From contig CAYHGV010000001.1 of the NCBI GenBank assembly GCA_964356135.1, positions 11,945 through 75,944 on the forward strand: a DNA stretch of 64,000 nucleotides. Reading direction: 5' to 3'. The DNA comes from CAYHGV01 sp964356135. Lineage in GTDB: Bacteria > Hydrothermota > Tepidihabitantia > CAYHGV01. Made by a program: the position numbers and the translations under genes. The notes beneath the pieces were generated by a model. That model was given only the letters and a program-made list of their open reading frames with translations, was not told where the DNA came from and did no database searches. Of this stretch, positions 41,992 to 49,737 are shown in pieces; within the stretch, counting starts at the first letter, position 1, and every line of letters begins with the position of its first letter.

Positions 41992-44900
41992 TCAGCGAAT
42001 AAGAGTGAACTTTCTTGTGGCAGTATAGTGCGACGTCTCCATCCGAACGAAGTAAATGCCCATTGCCACCGCTTGCCCCTTGTCATCAATACCACTCCAG
42101 GTGATGGTTCTATAACCCGGGTCGTGATTGATTCCCTCCTCCAAAGTTCGAACCTGTTTACCGGTGATGTCATAAATCCCGAGCCGCACCACGGTTCGAT
42201 GAGGCAACCCATAGCGAATCTCAACCGTGCCCGGGCTTGGGTTAGACTGAAGCAAAGTCATAGAGAAACTTTTCGGGACCTCGTCGCTCTGCTCCTCTAC
42301 GCCCACAGCAGTCAACCAGACCGACTTCGAATCGTTCGCCGAAGCTGTATCGCCACTCCACTGAGTTGTGACGGTCATCTGGAATAACCCCCGACCGGAT
42401 ACAGTCCAATTTGGAAAAGAAATCTTCTGAGTTGTATCAGCACCGAGTGTAGCTACTGAAACAGTGTCGTCATAAACCGATGTTACGCCTTTGACAATTT
42501 TACACGTAACATCGAAACTGACTGGGGAGGTACCGTAGTTTTTAACCGTTGCTTGTGGAATATAACTACGGTTAACCTGGACTGGTGAAGTGGGGACGTC
42601 AATCGAAACAACCCCCACATCGCCTTTATTGTCTACCGCAACGACATCCCATGATAGTTGGTCATCACTCGCGTCCTGGTCATTGGGCAGTGAAGTCCAG
42701 GCGGTGATGATATAGGTCGTGCCTGCCGGCGGCTCGACCGTCCACGTTTCGAAGCTCTGGCTTTTCACTTCGCTTCCGTTCAATCCAGCACAGTCCTCGC
42801 TCACGAGGTAGATGACCGTGCTGCCGTCTTCTATCTTCAACGAACACGGAAAACTTTCGGTCGCACCCGGTGTCATATTAGTCAATTCGACTGTCGGCGT
42901 ATAGTCATTGCCGACAACGACTGTGTCCAGGGGCTCAAGCGGATTTGTAACCGCAACCCCGCCCGTCGTATAGTAAGTTTTCGCCTGCCAATTATTACTC
43001 GGGTCGACATCGTTGGTGATGGTCGTGTAGACCGAATCACGATAGATGACACCGATGCGCTTAAATGTTGTCCACGGAGAAAAAGTAACTTCCCGGCTTT
43101 CGCCTGGAGCGAGGTTTTTGACGAGAGTTGGAAACCTATGCACGGACACGCTGTTAGTATCGACCTGCCAAATTAGAGTAAAACTCTGGGGAGTCGTGCC
43201 GAGATTCACAACAGTCGCCTTCGGGTCATACTTATAACCGGTCCAGAGGGTATCCTTGGTGGGATTAGTGATAGCGGTCACGGCGATATCGATCGGTGGA
43301 GCCGCCCCAGTAAAGCGCAGTACCCAGAGTCCAGCATGCCCGGCCGCGAGGTAGATTAAGGTATCCTGCACCACATCAATCCCCCAAGCATGATCGGTTG
43401 TTATATAAAAACCGGCGCCGAGAAACGAACCCGGTGTCGTGACATCAAAAACAAACAATCCATTGTATGCTGCCAGGTAAGCATAATCTCCCGCGACAAT
43501 AACATCATGAGCAGGGCCGGTGCCTTCACTCCCGACATCCGAAGGGCTCGCTGGATTAGAGACATCGAAGCAATGGATGCCGGTCGCTCCTCCATAGTCC
43601 GCGATATACGCGTAGTTGCCACTAACCCAGACCCCTTGCGCATCATCTAATCCGCTGCCTGAGCCCACCAGCGTCGGACTCGCCGGGTTAGCCATATTTA
43701 GAATCTCGAGTCCGCCGGTGCCGTCCGCGACATAGAGCAGCGTATCCCGGCAAAACAGCCCGGATGCCTGACCGGGCGTGTCATAAAAACCAATTTCGGT
43801 GAATGGCGCCCGGTAATCAATCACCCGTACGCCGTTATCGCCTGCCGCCACAATCATGAGCGAGTCATTGTAGTGAATTACATCGTTTGCCCGACCCGCC
43901 GTTACCAGACGACCCAATTCCAGTGGCACCCCTGGGATGGTAATATTGTAAGTCGCAACCCCGGAATCTCCATCCGCGGCAAAGAGCGTATCTAAGTAGG
44001 TATTGACACCAGTGAGGTCACCCGGGGTATTCGAATAACTATAGATAGGCAGGTTTACCGGGTCCGAGCCATCAAATATAACCAAACCGTAAACCCCGTC
44101 CGCCAAGCACGCCAAGGGTGGCGAAAAAGCGGTTTCGACTGTAACATCCCTGGCAATATCCGGTGTTACATGGACTCCTACTTGAACAGGATAACCAGGG
44201 TTCGACATGACATCGAAAATTCGCAGCCCCCCTTCTTCGGCTGCGACATAACCATAATTGGCATCAGCCCACACCCGGTCTGCACTCCCGACCGTCGCAA
44301 CGGTAGAAACCACCGAAGGATTGGAGGGATTCGATACATTGACCGTAACCAGCCCGGCCGTTCCATCGGCGACATAGGCAAGTGAGCCGACTACATAGAT
44401 ATCGTTCACCCCTGCGGTCAGGGTAGTACGCCCTACCCGAGTGGGTGCGGTCGGGTCGGAAATATTGATAACATCGAAAGTCTGGGAACCAAATGGCACA
44501 TACCCACCAGTGTAAGCATAATTACCCGAAACAAAAATACAAGAGCTGTTATCACTATAAGTCCCGACTTTAGTGGGAGCTGCTGGGTTTGAGATGTCAA
44601 AAATAACGAGACTGGTGGGACCTGCCACATAGACATAATTACTCTGGACAGCAACCCCGATTGCTTCGACGGGCTCGGTTGTCGAAGCGACCTCGGTCGG
44701 GTTCGTAGGGTCCGAAATATCGACGACCCGGAGATGGCCAGACTTATCGGCAATATACGCGTAGTTGCCGGCGATATCAATTCCTACTGCTTCCCCCGGT
44801 GTATCGAGTCCCCCAAGCACCACCGGATTCGACGGCGTTGAGATATCGTAAATAACAATCCCATTCAATCCGTCAGCCAAAAAGGCAGTATTGCCAACGA

Positions 44901-45192
44901 CCTTGAGGTCATATATCACACCCGATGTTGGCGATTGCCCGGTTAGCGTCGGGCTCGCTGGATTGGATACATTGACCGCCTGAAATCCACCCCAGGCTCC
45001 AGTATAGGCATAACCGTTGGCTGCCCAGACTGAACGACAAGGGCCGTAAGACCATCGACCAATCGAATAGACATTCAAGGAATCCGCGCCGACGGTCCAG
45101 AAGAGCGCCGAGGAGAAAACCATACCCACCATTAACGCCATCTCTCCCCAACTCTTTTTTATAATATTATTTTTCTTCATTCGATCGATCAT
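41992..45192 (-). CDS. Large secreted LVIVD-type beta-propeller with adhesion domains and sorting-like C-terminus
   Basis: 1,066 residues. A hydrophobic N-terminus (MALMVGMVFSSALFWTVGAD) acts as signal. More than a dozen repeats of ~42 residues follow, of the form VWVSGNYAYIADxxGGLxIxDVSNPASPTxVG (LVIVD repeats). Then come two or three CARDB/Ig-like units (DVGVVSIDVPTSPVQVNRSY), and a C-terminal domain with YGLPHRTVVRLGIYDITGKQ and GIYFVRMETSHYTATRKFTL typical of FlgD/Por-type sorting. It is probably a surface or extracellular protein. MKKNN four codons in is an alternative start. Confidence 0.85.
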   Translation of the reverse strand: MIDRMKKNNIIKKSWGEMALMVGMVFSSALFWTVGADSLNVYSIGRWSYGPCRSVWAANGYAYTGAWGGFQAVNVSNPASPTLTGQSPTSGVIYDLKVVGNTAFLADGLNGIVIYDISTPSNPVVLGGLDTPGEAVGIDIAGNYAYIADKSGHLRVVDISDPTNPTEVASTTEPVEAIGVAVQSNYVYVAGPTSLVIFDISNPAAPTKVGTYSDNSSCIFVSGNYAYTGGYVPFGSQTFDVINISDPTAPTRVGRTTLTAGVNDIYVVGSLAYVADGTAGLVTVNVSNPSNPSVVSTVATVGSADRVWADANYGYVAAEEGGLRIFDVMSNPGYPVQVGVHVTPDIARDVTVETAFSPPLACLADGVYGLVIFDGSDPVNLPIYSYSNTPGDLTGVNTYLDTLFAADGDSGVATYNITIPGVPLELGRLVTAGRANDVIHYNDSLMIVAAGDNGVRVIDYRAPFTEIGFYDTPGQASGLFCRDTLLYVADGTGGLEILNMANPASPTLVGSGSGLDDAQGVWVSGNYAYIADYGGATGIHCFDVSNPASPSDVGSEGTGPAHDVIVAGDYAYLAAYNGLFVFDVTTPGSFLGAGFYITTDHAWGIDVVQDTLIYLAAGHAGLWVLRFTGAAPPIDIAVTAITNPTKDTLWTGYKYDPKATVVNLGTTPQSFTLIWQVDTNSVSVHRFPTLVKNLAPGESREVTFSPWTTFKRIGVIYRDSVYTTITNDVDPSNNWQAKTYYTTGGVAVTNPLEPLDTVVVGNDYTPTVELTNMTPGATESFPCSLKIEDGSTVIYLVSEDCAGLNGSEVKSQSFETWTVEPPAGTTYIITAWTSLPNDQDASDDQLSWDVVAVDNKGDVGVVSIDVPTSPVQVNRSYIPQATVKNYGTSPVSFDVTCKIVKGVTSVYDDTVSVATLGADTTQKISFPNWTVSGRGLFQMTVTTQWSGDTASANDSKSVWLTAVGVEEQSDEVPKSFSMTLLQSNPSPGTVEIRYGLPHRTVVRLGIYDITGKQVRTLEEGINHDPGYRTITWSGIDDKGQAVAMGIYFVRMETSHYTATRKFTLIR

Positions 45193-45229
45193 TTAATTCA
45201 ACTCGGCTTGCCATAAAACCATTATTGTC

Positions 45230-45257
45230 AAATTAAACAAAGTTAACTTTTTGTCAA
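45230..45257 (-). promoter_or_regulatory. Promoter of the large propeller gene
   Basis: On the minus strand TTGACA, 16-bp spacer, TAATTT; leader ~35 nt. Confidence 0.5.
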
Positions 45258-45320
45258 GGTGCAAAATGTGCGGTGTCCAAGACATACTATACACTTTATG
45301 AGATTTGGGTATTCATAATA

Positions 45321-45635
45321 TGTCAGAAAAGCCTTACAATTGGCACGGGTTGGCTAATCCAGGAGGTGAAACACCGTGCAGTGTGGAACCCGTATCAGTT
45401 ATAAGCAGCTCCGAAAGATCAATCCCGAGGCGGCCCGGCTGGCAGTCAGGGAGTACCTCAGGACCAATGGTCATAACATCGCACACACGGCTCGGGCCTT
45501 CGGCATTACCCGGCCGGTCATCTATGATATCATCAGGAAAGAGCACGAAGGCAATTACGAGATCGCTCCAGCGTTCCCCATCACCAACCCCGCAAGACAT
45601 ACAACCTTTCAAGCAAATTAGCAATCAGAAATTCA
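45321..45635 (+). mobile_element. IS481-family insertion sequence remnant
   Basis: TGTCAGAAAAGCCTTACA at the left could be the terminal end (IS481 elements start TGT). It is followed by AGGAGGTGAAACACC and the first ~80 codons of a transposase. The rest of the element is missing and the sequence runs straight into the 3' end of paralogue B. Confidence 0.5.
45376..45632 (+). pseudogene. Truncated, frameshifted IS481-type transposase
   Basis: From a GTG start after AGGAGGTG, the product reads INPEAARLAVREYLRTNGHN, IAHTARAFGITRPVIYDIIR, the N-terminal helix-turn-helix of IS481 transposases. After EHEGNY the frame is lost, but a shifted frame continues DRSSVPHHQPRKTY, the expected next motif (DRSRxPxHQPRKTP). 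The catalytic DDE domain is absent, so it cannot transpose. Confidence 0.72.
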
Positions 45636-45636
45636 A

Positions 45637-46626
45637 CTACTGCAAAACTATAACCTTCTTCACGCTCCTTAACTTTCCGGCAGTAAGGTTGATAAAATAG
45701 ACCCCTTGAGCATAACCGGTCAGATTTAGTTGCAGATGATAATCACCACGCTCCTGCACATTAGCCACCAACCTCTTGATTTCACTTCCGCTTATATCGT
45801 AGACGCTTAATGAAACCTCGCTCCTTACAGGTATTTGATAACTGATTGTCGTTGTCGTGGAGATTGGATTTTGACCGAGACGCAGATTTGGACTCTCTAA
45901 TGTGAGATTTGAATTTTCCTCAACGCCTGTTTCAGGGCCTAACCGGATGAGATAAACATCCCGATCACCTGCTCCGAAAGACTCGGTATAGCCTGCAATG
46001 ATATAACCCCCATCACTGGTCTGGGCCACTGAACGGCCCCCATCATTATCACTCCCGCCGTAGGTTTTTGTCCAGAGCGTGTCGCCATTGGTATCGGTCC
46101 TGATGATATAAACATCAACATCCCCTGCCCCGAAAGAACCGGTCTCGCCAGCGATGATATAGCCGCCATCATCAGTCTGCACCACAGACCAGCCATATTC
46201 ATCGCCCTCACCGCCATAGGTTTTTGTCCAGACGGAATCGCCATTGCCATCGGTCTTGATGAGATAAACATTTCCGTTATTTTCTACGTAAGGCCGAGTC
46301 CGACCAGCAATGATATAGCCTCCATCACTTGTCTCGACCATTGAGTATGCCTTATCTATATAACTACCACCATAGATTTTTGTCCAGCACATGTCTCCAA
46401 GGCTATCGGTCTTGATTAGATAAATATCACTACCCTCTGCCCCGTAAGATGTATAACCTGCGATGATATAGCTGCCATCTGCGGTTACTTCCACTGTATA
46501 CCCCATATCATTTGCGCTACCTCCGTAGGTTCTTGTCCAGAGCGTGTCCGGTGGTTGAGCAGGGGCCATGTTCGATAATAGCACCACTGCCAATACCACT
46601 AACCCTAATATTTTTATTCTCGTCAT
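45637..46626 (-). CDS. Secreted repeat protein with C-terminal sorting-like domain (paralogue B)
   Basis: 329 residues from MTRIKILGLVVLAVVLLSNM, with GGAGG upstream. Four ~55-residue units (DGGYIIAGxTxSxGAGDxDVYLIRTDxNGDTLWTKTYGG) precede a sorting-like C-terminus nearly identical to paralogue A, so B carries two more repeats than A. An in-frame start 41 codons upstream (46749, MGYRKTTGSIGLS) has a better AAGGAG and is conserved in A. The function is probably surface display; the repeats may form a propeller or lectin-like fold. Confidence 0.82.
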   Translation of the reverse strand: MTRIKILGLVVLAVVLLSNMAPAQPPDTLWTRTYGGSANDMGYTVEVTADGSYIIAGYTSYGAEGSDIYLIKTDSLGDMCWTKIYGGSYIDKAYSMVETSDGGYIIAGRTRPYVENNGNVYLIKTDGNGDSVWTKTYGGEGDEYGWSVVQTDDGGYIIAGETGSFGAGDVDVYIIRTDTNGDTLWTKTYGGSDNDGGRSVAQTSDGGYIIAGYTESFGAGDRDVYLIRLGPETGVEENSNLTLESPNLRLGQNPISTTTTISYQIPVRSEVSLSVYDISGSEIKRLVANVQERGDYHLQLNLTGYAQGVYFINLTAGKLRSVKKVIVLQ

Positions 46627-46764
46627 TTTTTCCTCCCTTCCCTGCACATTTTGGGTCTTAAACATTGATTGTGGAGTTGCGTTGAGGTCGTCGCATAAAT
46701 TCCCCACTTTCGATAATCCAATACTCCCTGTAGTTTTTCTGTAACCCATTTCGCTCCTTACGAC

Positions 46765-46792
46765 AAAATAAGCTATAAAACGGTTGTGTCAA
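46765..46792 (-). promoter_or_regulatory. Promoter of paralogue B
   Basis: On the minus strand TTGACA, 16-bp spacer, TATTTT, followed by GTCGTAAGGAG and the upstream ATG. Confidence 0.6.
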
Positions 46793-47018
46793 GTGCAAAT
46801 TATTATCTTAATGGCTCGTCTGTTAATGAATGGTGGAGATTGACTTTGAGAACACAAAAATCAAAAAGTTATGAGTTCGTATAATCCCTCTTATCAGGAC
46901 TGGATAAAATTCTTTCAATAGACCGCTCTGCTCCATTCTCTATCCGGTCCAGGGCGTGGACATGGGTCGAGTGGTGGTCAATCGGATTTATTCGACTTTC
47001 CCGGCTATTGGTTTAACA
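46793..47018. other. Intergenic region with direct-repeat copy 2
   Basis: Holds the second copy of the 37-bp direct repeat (46873-46909). I see nothing else; the region separates divergent genes and must contain both their upstream sequences. Confidence 0.5.
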
Positions 47019-47047
47019 TTGACAAGGCCAGTATTTTCAATGAGAAT
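47019..47047 (+). promoter_or_regulatory. Promoter giving a short or absent leader for the GH114-like gene
   Basis: TTGACA, 17-bp spacer, GAGAAT; the ATG begins nine bases after the -10 box, leaving a leader of at most a few nucleotides. Confidence 0.5.
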
Positions 47048-47056
47048 GTAATCACA

Positions 47057-48037
47057 ATGATTAAAATAATGGCAGGGTTGCTCTTGATACTATTGTTGAT
47101 GCCGAATTGCAGCAAAAAAGAAGATATCGATTACGAACAGGCGATGGTTGATTTTGTCGTCGGCATCGCCGATTCAGCACGTGCTCAAAATCTGGATTTC
47201 GGCATCTTCCCCCAGAATGGTTCGGCATTGGGAAGTCATCCTGAGTATTTGTCGGTCGTAACCGGCATCGGCCAGGAGGATGTATACTATGGCTACGATG
47301 GCGATGGTATCGCTACTCCGGCAGCGGTAACGGCTGAGCTTGAAACCAATCTCGATGTTTTTCACAACGCCGGGAAATTGGTGCTAACGATTGACTATCC
47401 TTTTCCGCCGGGTTCACACTTCCCGGTTTTTGATGCGCCGACCCGGGCGAAAATCGATAGTGCCTATTCCCGGGCCGAGACCAAAGGGTATGTCTCTTAC
47501 TGCACGGTTCGGGATTTGGATTATCTTGTGGTTAATCCCGGCCATGAGCCTACCTCCAACATTCCTGCCGTCACTCAATGGGATGAAGTCAAAGAATTTG
47601 CCTACCAGCTACAACCGACCGAAGGGGTGAGCCGGCAGGCACACCTTGCCGCCTTAGCCCAGTCGAAATTCGATTTGATTGTTATCGATTATTCGTTCGA
47701 TGGGTCGGATGAGCAGGCATATACGAACGGCGAGATTGCCTCGCTGAAACAGAGTCTGGGTGGAAAGATTCTCGCTTATCTTTCGATTGGCGAAGCGGAG
47801 AATTATCGCTGGTTCTGGCAGGAGAGCTGGGATGAAAACCAGGACGGAAAACCGGATGCCGGCGCGCCGGACTGGCTTCGTAACCAGAATCCGGACTGGC
47901 CGGGTAATTATAAAGTGCAATACTGGGAGCCGGAATGGCAGGCTATCATCTTTCAGTATCTTAATAAAATCATTGATGCCGGTTTTGACGGAGTCTATTT
48001 AGACCTGATTGATGCCTACGAATACTTCGCCCAATAA
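47057..48037 (+). CDS. Lipoprotein of the MJ1477/TM1410 (GH114-like) glycosidase family
   Basis: 326 residues. GLLLILLLMPNCSKKED is a lipobox. The rest follows the MJ1477/TM1410 family: FDLIVIDYSFDGSDEQAYTN, GGKILAYLSIGEAENYRWFW, NPDWPGNYKVQYWEPEWQ and GFDGVYLDLIDAYEYF, where the Asp/Glu residues line the barrel active site. The family is related to endo-alpha-1,4-polygalactosaminidases; a polysaccharide substrate is inferred. There is no usable Shine-Dalgarno, consistent with leaderless transcription. Confidence 0.88.
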   Translation: MIKIMAGLLLILLLMPNCSKKEDIDYEQAMVDFVVGIADSARAQNLDFGIFPQNGSALGSHPEYLSVVTGIGQEDVYYGYDGDGIATPAAVTAELETNLDVFHNAGKLVLTIDYPFPPGSHFPVFDAPTRAKIDSAYSRAETKGYVSYCTVRDLDYLVVNPGHEPTSNIPAVTQWDEVKEFAYQLQPTEGVSRQAHLAALAQSKFDLIVIDYSFDGSDEQAYTNGEIASLKQSLGGKILAYLSIGEAENYRWFWQESWDENQDGKPDAGAPDWLRNQNPDWPGNYKVQYWEPEWQAIIFQYLNKIIDAGFDGVYLDLIDAYEYFAQ

Positions 48038-48039
48038 TA

Positions 48040-48200
48040 AGTTATTATACACAGAGAGATACAGAGGATTAAATTCTAAATCCCAAATTCTATACCCTAA
48101 ACAATTTTTAAATCTCAATTTCTTAAATTCCAAAAGGGTTTGGATATTGATAATTTTTGATTTGTTTAGGATTTCGGATTTAGAAATTAGAATTTATTAA
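48040..48200. repeat. AT-rich dispersed repeat before hisJ-like gene
   Basis: ACACAGAGAGATACAGAGG (half element) is followed by TAAATTCTAAATCCCAAATTC, and a right side with GATTTCGGATTTAGAAATTAG in inverted orientation. The ATG of the next gene comes immediately after, with only TTAAAG upstream. Confidence 0.5.
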
Positions 48201-48202
48201 AG

Positions 48203-49000
48203 ATGTATTTAGTCGATTGCCACATCCATTCCCAGTTCTCCAAGGACTCGAAAATGTCGGCGGAAGAGGTCTGTGAAACGGCCAAACGGATTGGGATAAA
48301 AGAACTCTGTTTCCTGGAGCACCTGGATTTTGACCCCAACGATGTCAGCTACGGTTATTACAATTACGAAAAGGCGATGGCGGAAACGGAACGGTTGAAG
48401 ACCGTCTATAAAAATTCGTTAAAAATCTACGGCGGCGTGGAGGTGAGCTATCAAGAGGAATATTACGACCAGATCACAGATTATTTAAAAAATAAGGTTT
48501 TTGACCTGATCGTCGGGTCGGTTCATTTCGTTCAAAGAACGTTTCTTGCCGATTGGATTCCTGCAAGAGAATCCTCAAATCAGGAGAAACCTTATCTGCC
48601 CTATTTCCAGGAGTTAAAAAAGACGGCGGCGAGCGGAATCTTCGACGTTATCGGCCATTTCGATTACTTCCGGCGCTATTCGACAAACCCGGGTACGATC
48701 AAGCTCAACGATTATTACGGCGAGATTGCCGACATTTTAGATGTTATGGTCGAAAACAATATCGGGCTTGAGGTCAACACCTCGGGCCTGCGCCATCCCA
48801 ATCAGACGATTTTTCCGGAAGCGGAGGTTGTCAGAAAATTTAAAGAACGCGGCGGCACAATCGTGACGATCGGTTCAGATGCCCACCGTACCTCCCACCT
48901 CGGCATCGGTTTCACCCAGGCGTTTGCGCTGCTCAAACAGGCAGGCTTTAATTCAATCGCAGTCTTCGAGAGGCGAAATCCGAGATTTGTTAAGTTGTAA
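48203..49000 (+). CDS. Histidinol-phosphatase (PHP family, HisJ-like)
   Basis: 265 residues. VDCHIHSQFSKDSKMSAEEV, LCFLEHLDFDP, YGGVEVSYQEEY, FDLIVGSVHFVQ, FDVIGHFDYFRRY and IVTIGSDAHRTSHLG give the full set of PHP metal-binding His/Asp/Glu residues in HisJ order. It would dephosphorylate histidinol phosphate in histidine biosynthesis. No other his gene is nearby, so a different phosphoester substrate remains possible. Confidence 0.88.
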   Translation: MYLVDCHIHSQFSKDSKMSAEEVCETAKRIGIKELCFLEHLDFDPNDVSYGYYNYEKAMAETERLKTVYKNSLKIYGGVEVSYQEEYYDQITDYLKNKVFDLIVGSVHFVQRTFLADWIPARESSNQEKPYLPYFQELKKTAASGIFDVIGHFDYFRRYSTNPGTIKLNDYYGEIADILDVMVENNIGLEVNTSGLRHPNQTIFPEAEVVRKFKERGGTIVTIGSDAHRTSHLGIGFTQAFALLKQAGFNSIAVFERRNPRFVKL

Positions 49001-49012
49001 AAAAATAGAACC

Positions 49013-49041
49013 TTGACAACTATTTTCAAAATCGTTAAACT
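49013..49041 (+). promoter_or_regulatory. Promoter of the vapBC-like pair
   Basis: TTGACA, 17-bp spacer, TAAACT, with AAGGAGG just before the first gene. AbrB-type antitoxins usually repress their own promoter, so this is the likely operator region. Confidence 0.65.
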
Positions 49042-49072
49042 TTTTTAATATTTGTAAAACTAAGGAGGAATT

Positions 49073-49327
49073 ATGGCAGTAGTCAAGGTATCATCTAAGG
49101 GTCAGGTCGTTATCCCAAAGGAACTCCGGAAAAAGTATGGAATAAAACCTGAGACCGAAGTCCTGATTTCGGACGTCAACGGAAAGATTGTTGTCGCTCC
49201 GTTGTTGGAAGACGCGGTCCGCCAGTCGAAAGGAGTTTTAAAAGGTGGAAGGTCTTTGACTAAGGCATTGCTTGCAGCAAGAAAATTAGAGCGCGAACAG
49301 GATGGGAAAAAGATACGTTATAGATAG
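49073..49327 (+). CDS. AbrB/MazE-type antitoxin (VapB-like)
   Basis: 84 residues. VVKVSSKGQVVIPKELRKKY is the swapped-hairpin AbrB DNA-binding domain; the rest (LLAARKLEREQDGKKIRYR) is a basic tail that would bind the toxin. It overlaps the PIN-domain gene by 26 bp, an arrangement typical of vapBC. Confidence 0.9.
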   Translation: MAVVKVSSKGQVVIPKELRKKYGIKPETEVLISDVNGKIVVAPLLEDAVRQSKGVLKGGRSLTKALLAARKLEREQDGKKIRYR

Positions 49328-49694
49328 CTTTGCTTTGCTTGCCTATCTTCAAGGCGAAGCCGGAGCTGAGTTGGTGGAAAAAGTCCTTAAGGATAAAGAT
49401 TGCGAGGTGTTCCTGTGCACTATCAATTTAGGCGAGGTCTATTATGTCATCGCTAAAGAGCGGGGTGAGGACGAGGCTGAAAAGGCGCTTCTGATTATCG
49501 AGCAGCTGCCCATAAGACAAGAGGATTCGACCAAAGAATTGACTTTGAAGGCGGCAAGGATTAAAGCGAAATTCCCAGTTGCGTATGCCGATGCGTTTGT
49601 AGCAGCAATGGCGCAAGAGAAGGGTGCTGTCATTCTTACCGGTGACCCGGATTTTGAGAAAATCGAAGGGATTAAAATTGAATGGCATAGGTGA
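49302..49694 (+). CDS. PIN-domain ribonuclease toxin (VapC-like)
   Basis: 130 residues. The acidic residues of the PIN site are visible: YVIDSFAL (Asp), INLGEVYYV (Glu), VAYADAFVAA (Asp) and TGDPDF (Asp). It would cleave RNA (often tRNA or rRNA) when freed from the AbrB-type partner. The start lies within the antitoxin gene. Confidence 0.9.
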   Translation: MGKRYVIDSFALLAYLQGEAGAELVEKVLKDKDCEVFLCTINLGEVYYVIAKERGEDEAEKALLIIEQLPIRQEDSTKELTLKAARIKAKFPVAYADAFVAAMAQEKGAVILTGDPDFEKIEGIKIEWHR

Positions 49695-49704
49695 CAGGCG
49701 CCAG

Positions 49705-49732
49705 TTGACAAATCGATAAAAACCGGTAGATT
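49705..49732 (+). promoter_or_regulatory. Promoter giving a leaderless aspS transcript
   Basis: TTGACA, 16-bp spacer, TAGATT; the aspS ATG begins five bases after the -10 box, so transcription should start at about the start codon. Confidence 0.6.
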
Positions 49733-49737
49733 TAATC

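Noticed and set aside
41887..42387. 166-codon plus frame opposite the end of the large propeller gene
   Set aside because: Antisense shadow; the minus strand carries the sorting domain.
43400..45100. Periodic ~126-bp similarity suggesting a repeat array
   Set aside because: It corresponds to LVIVD propeller repeats in one long reading frame.
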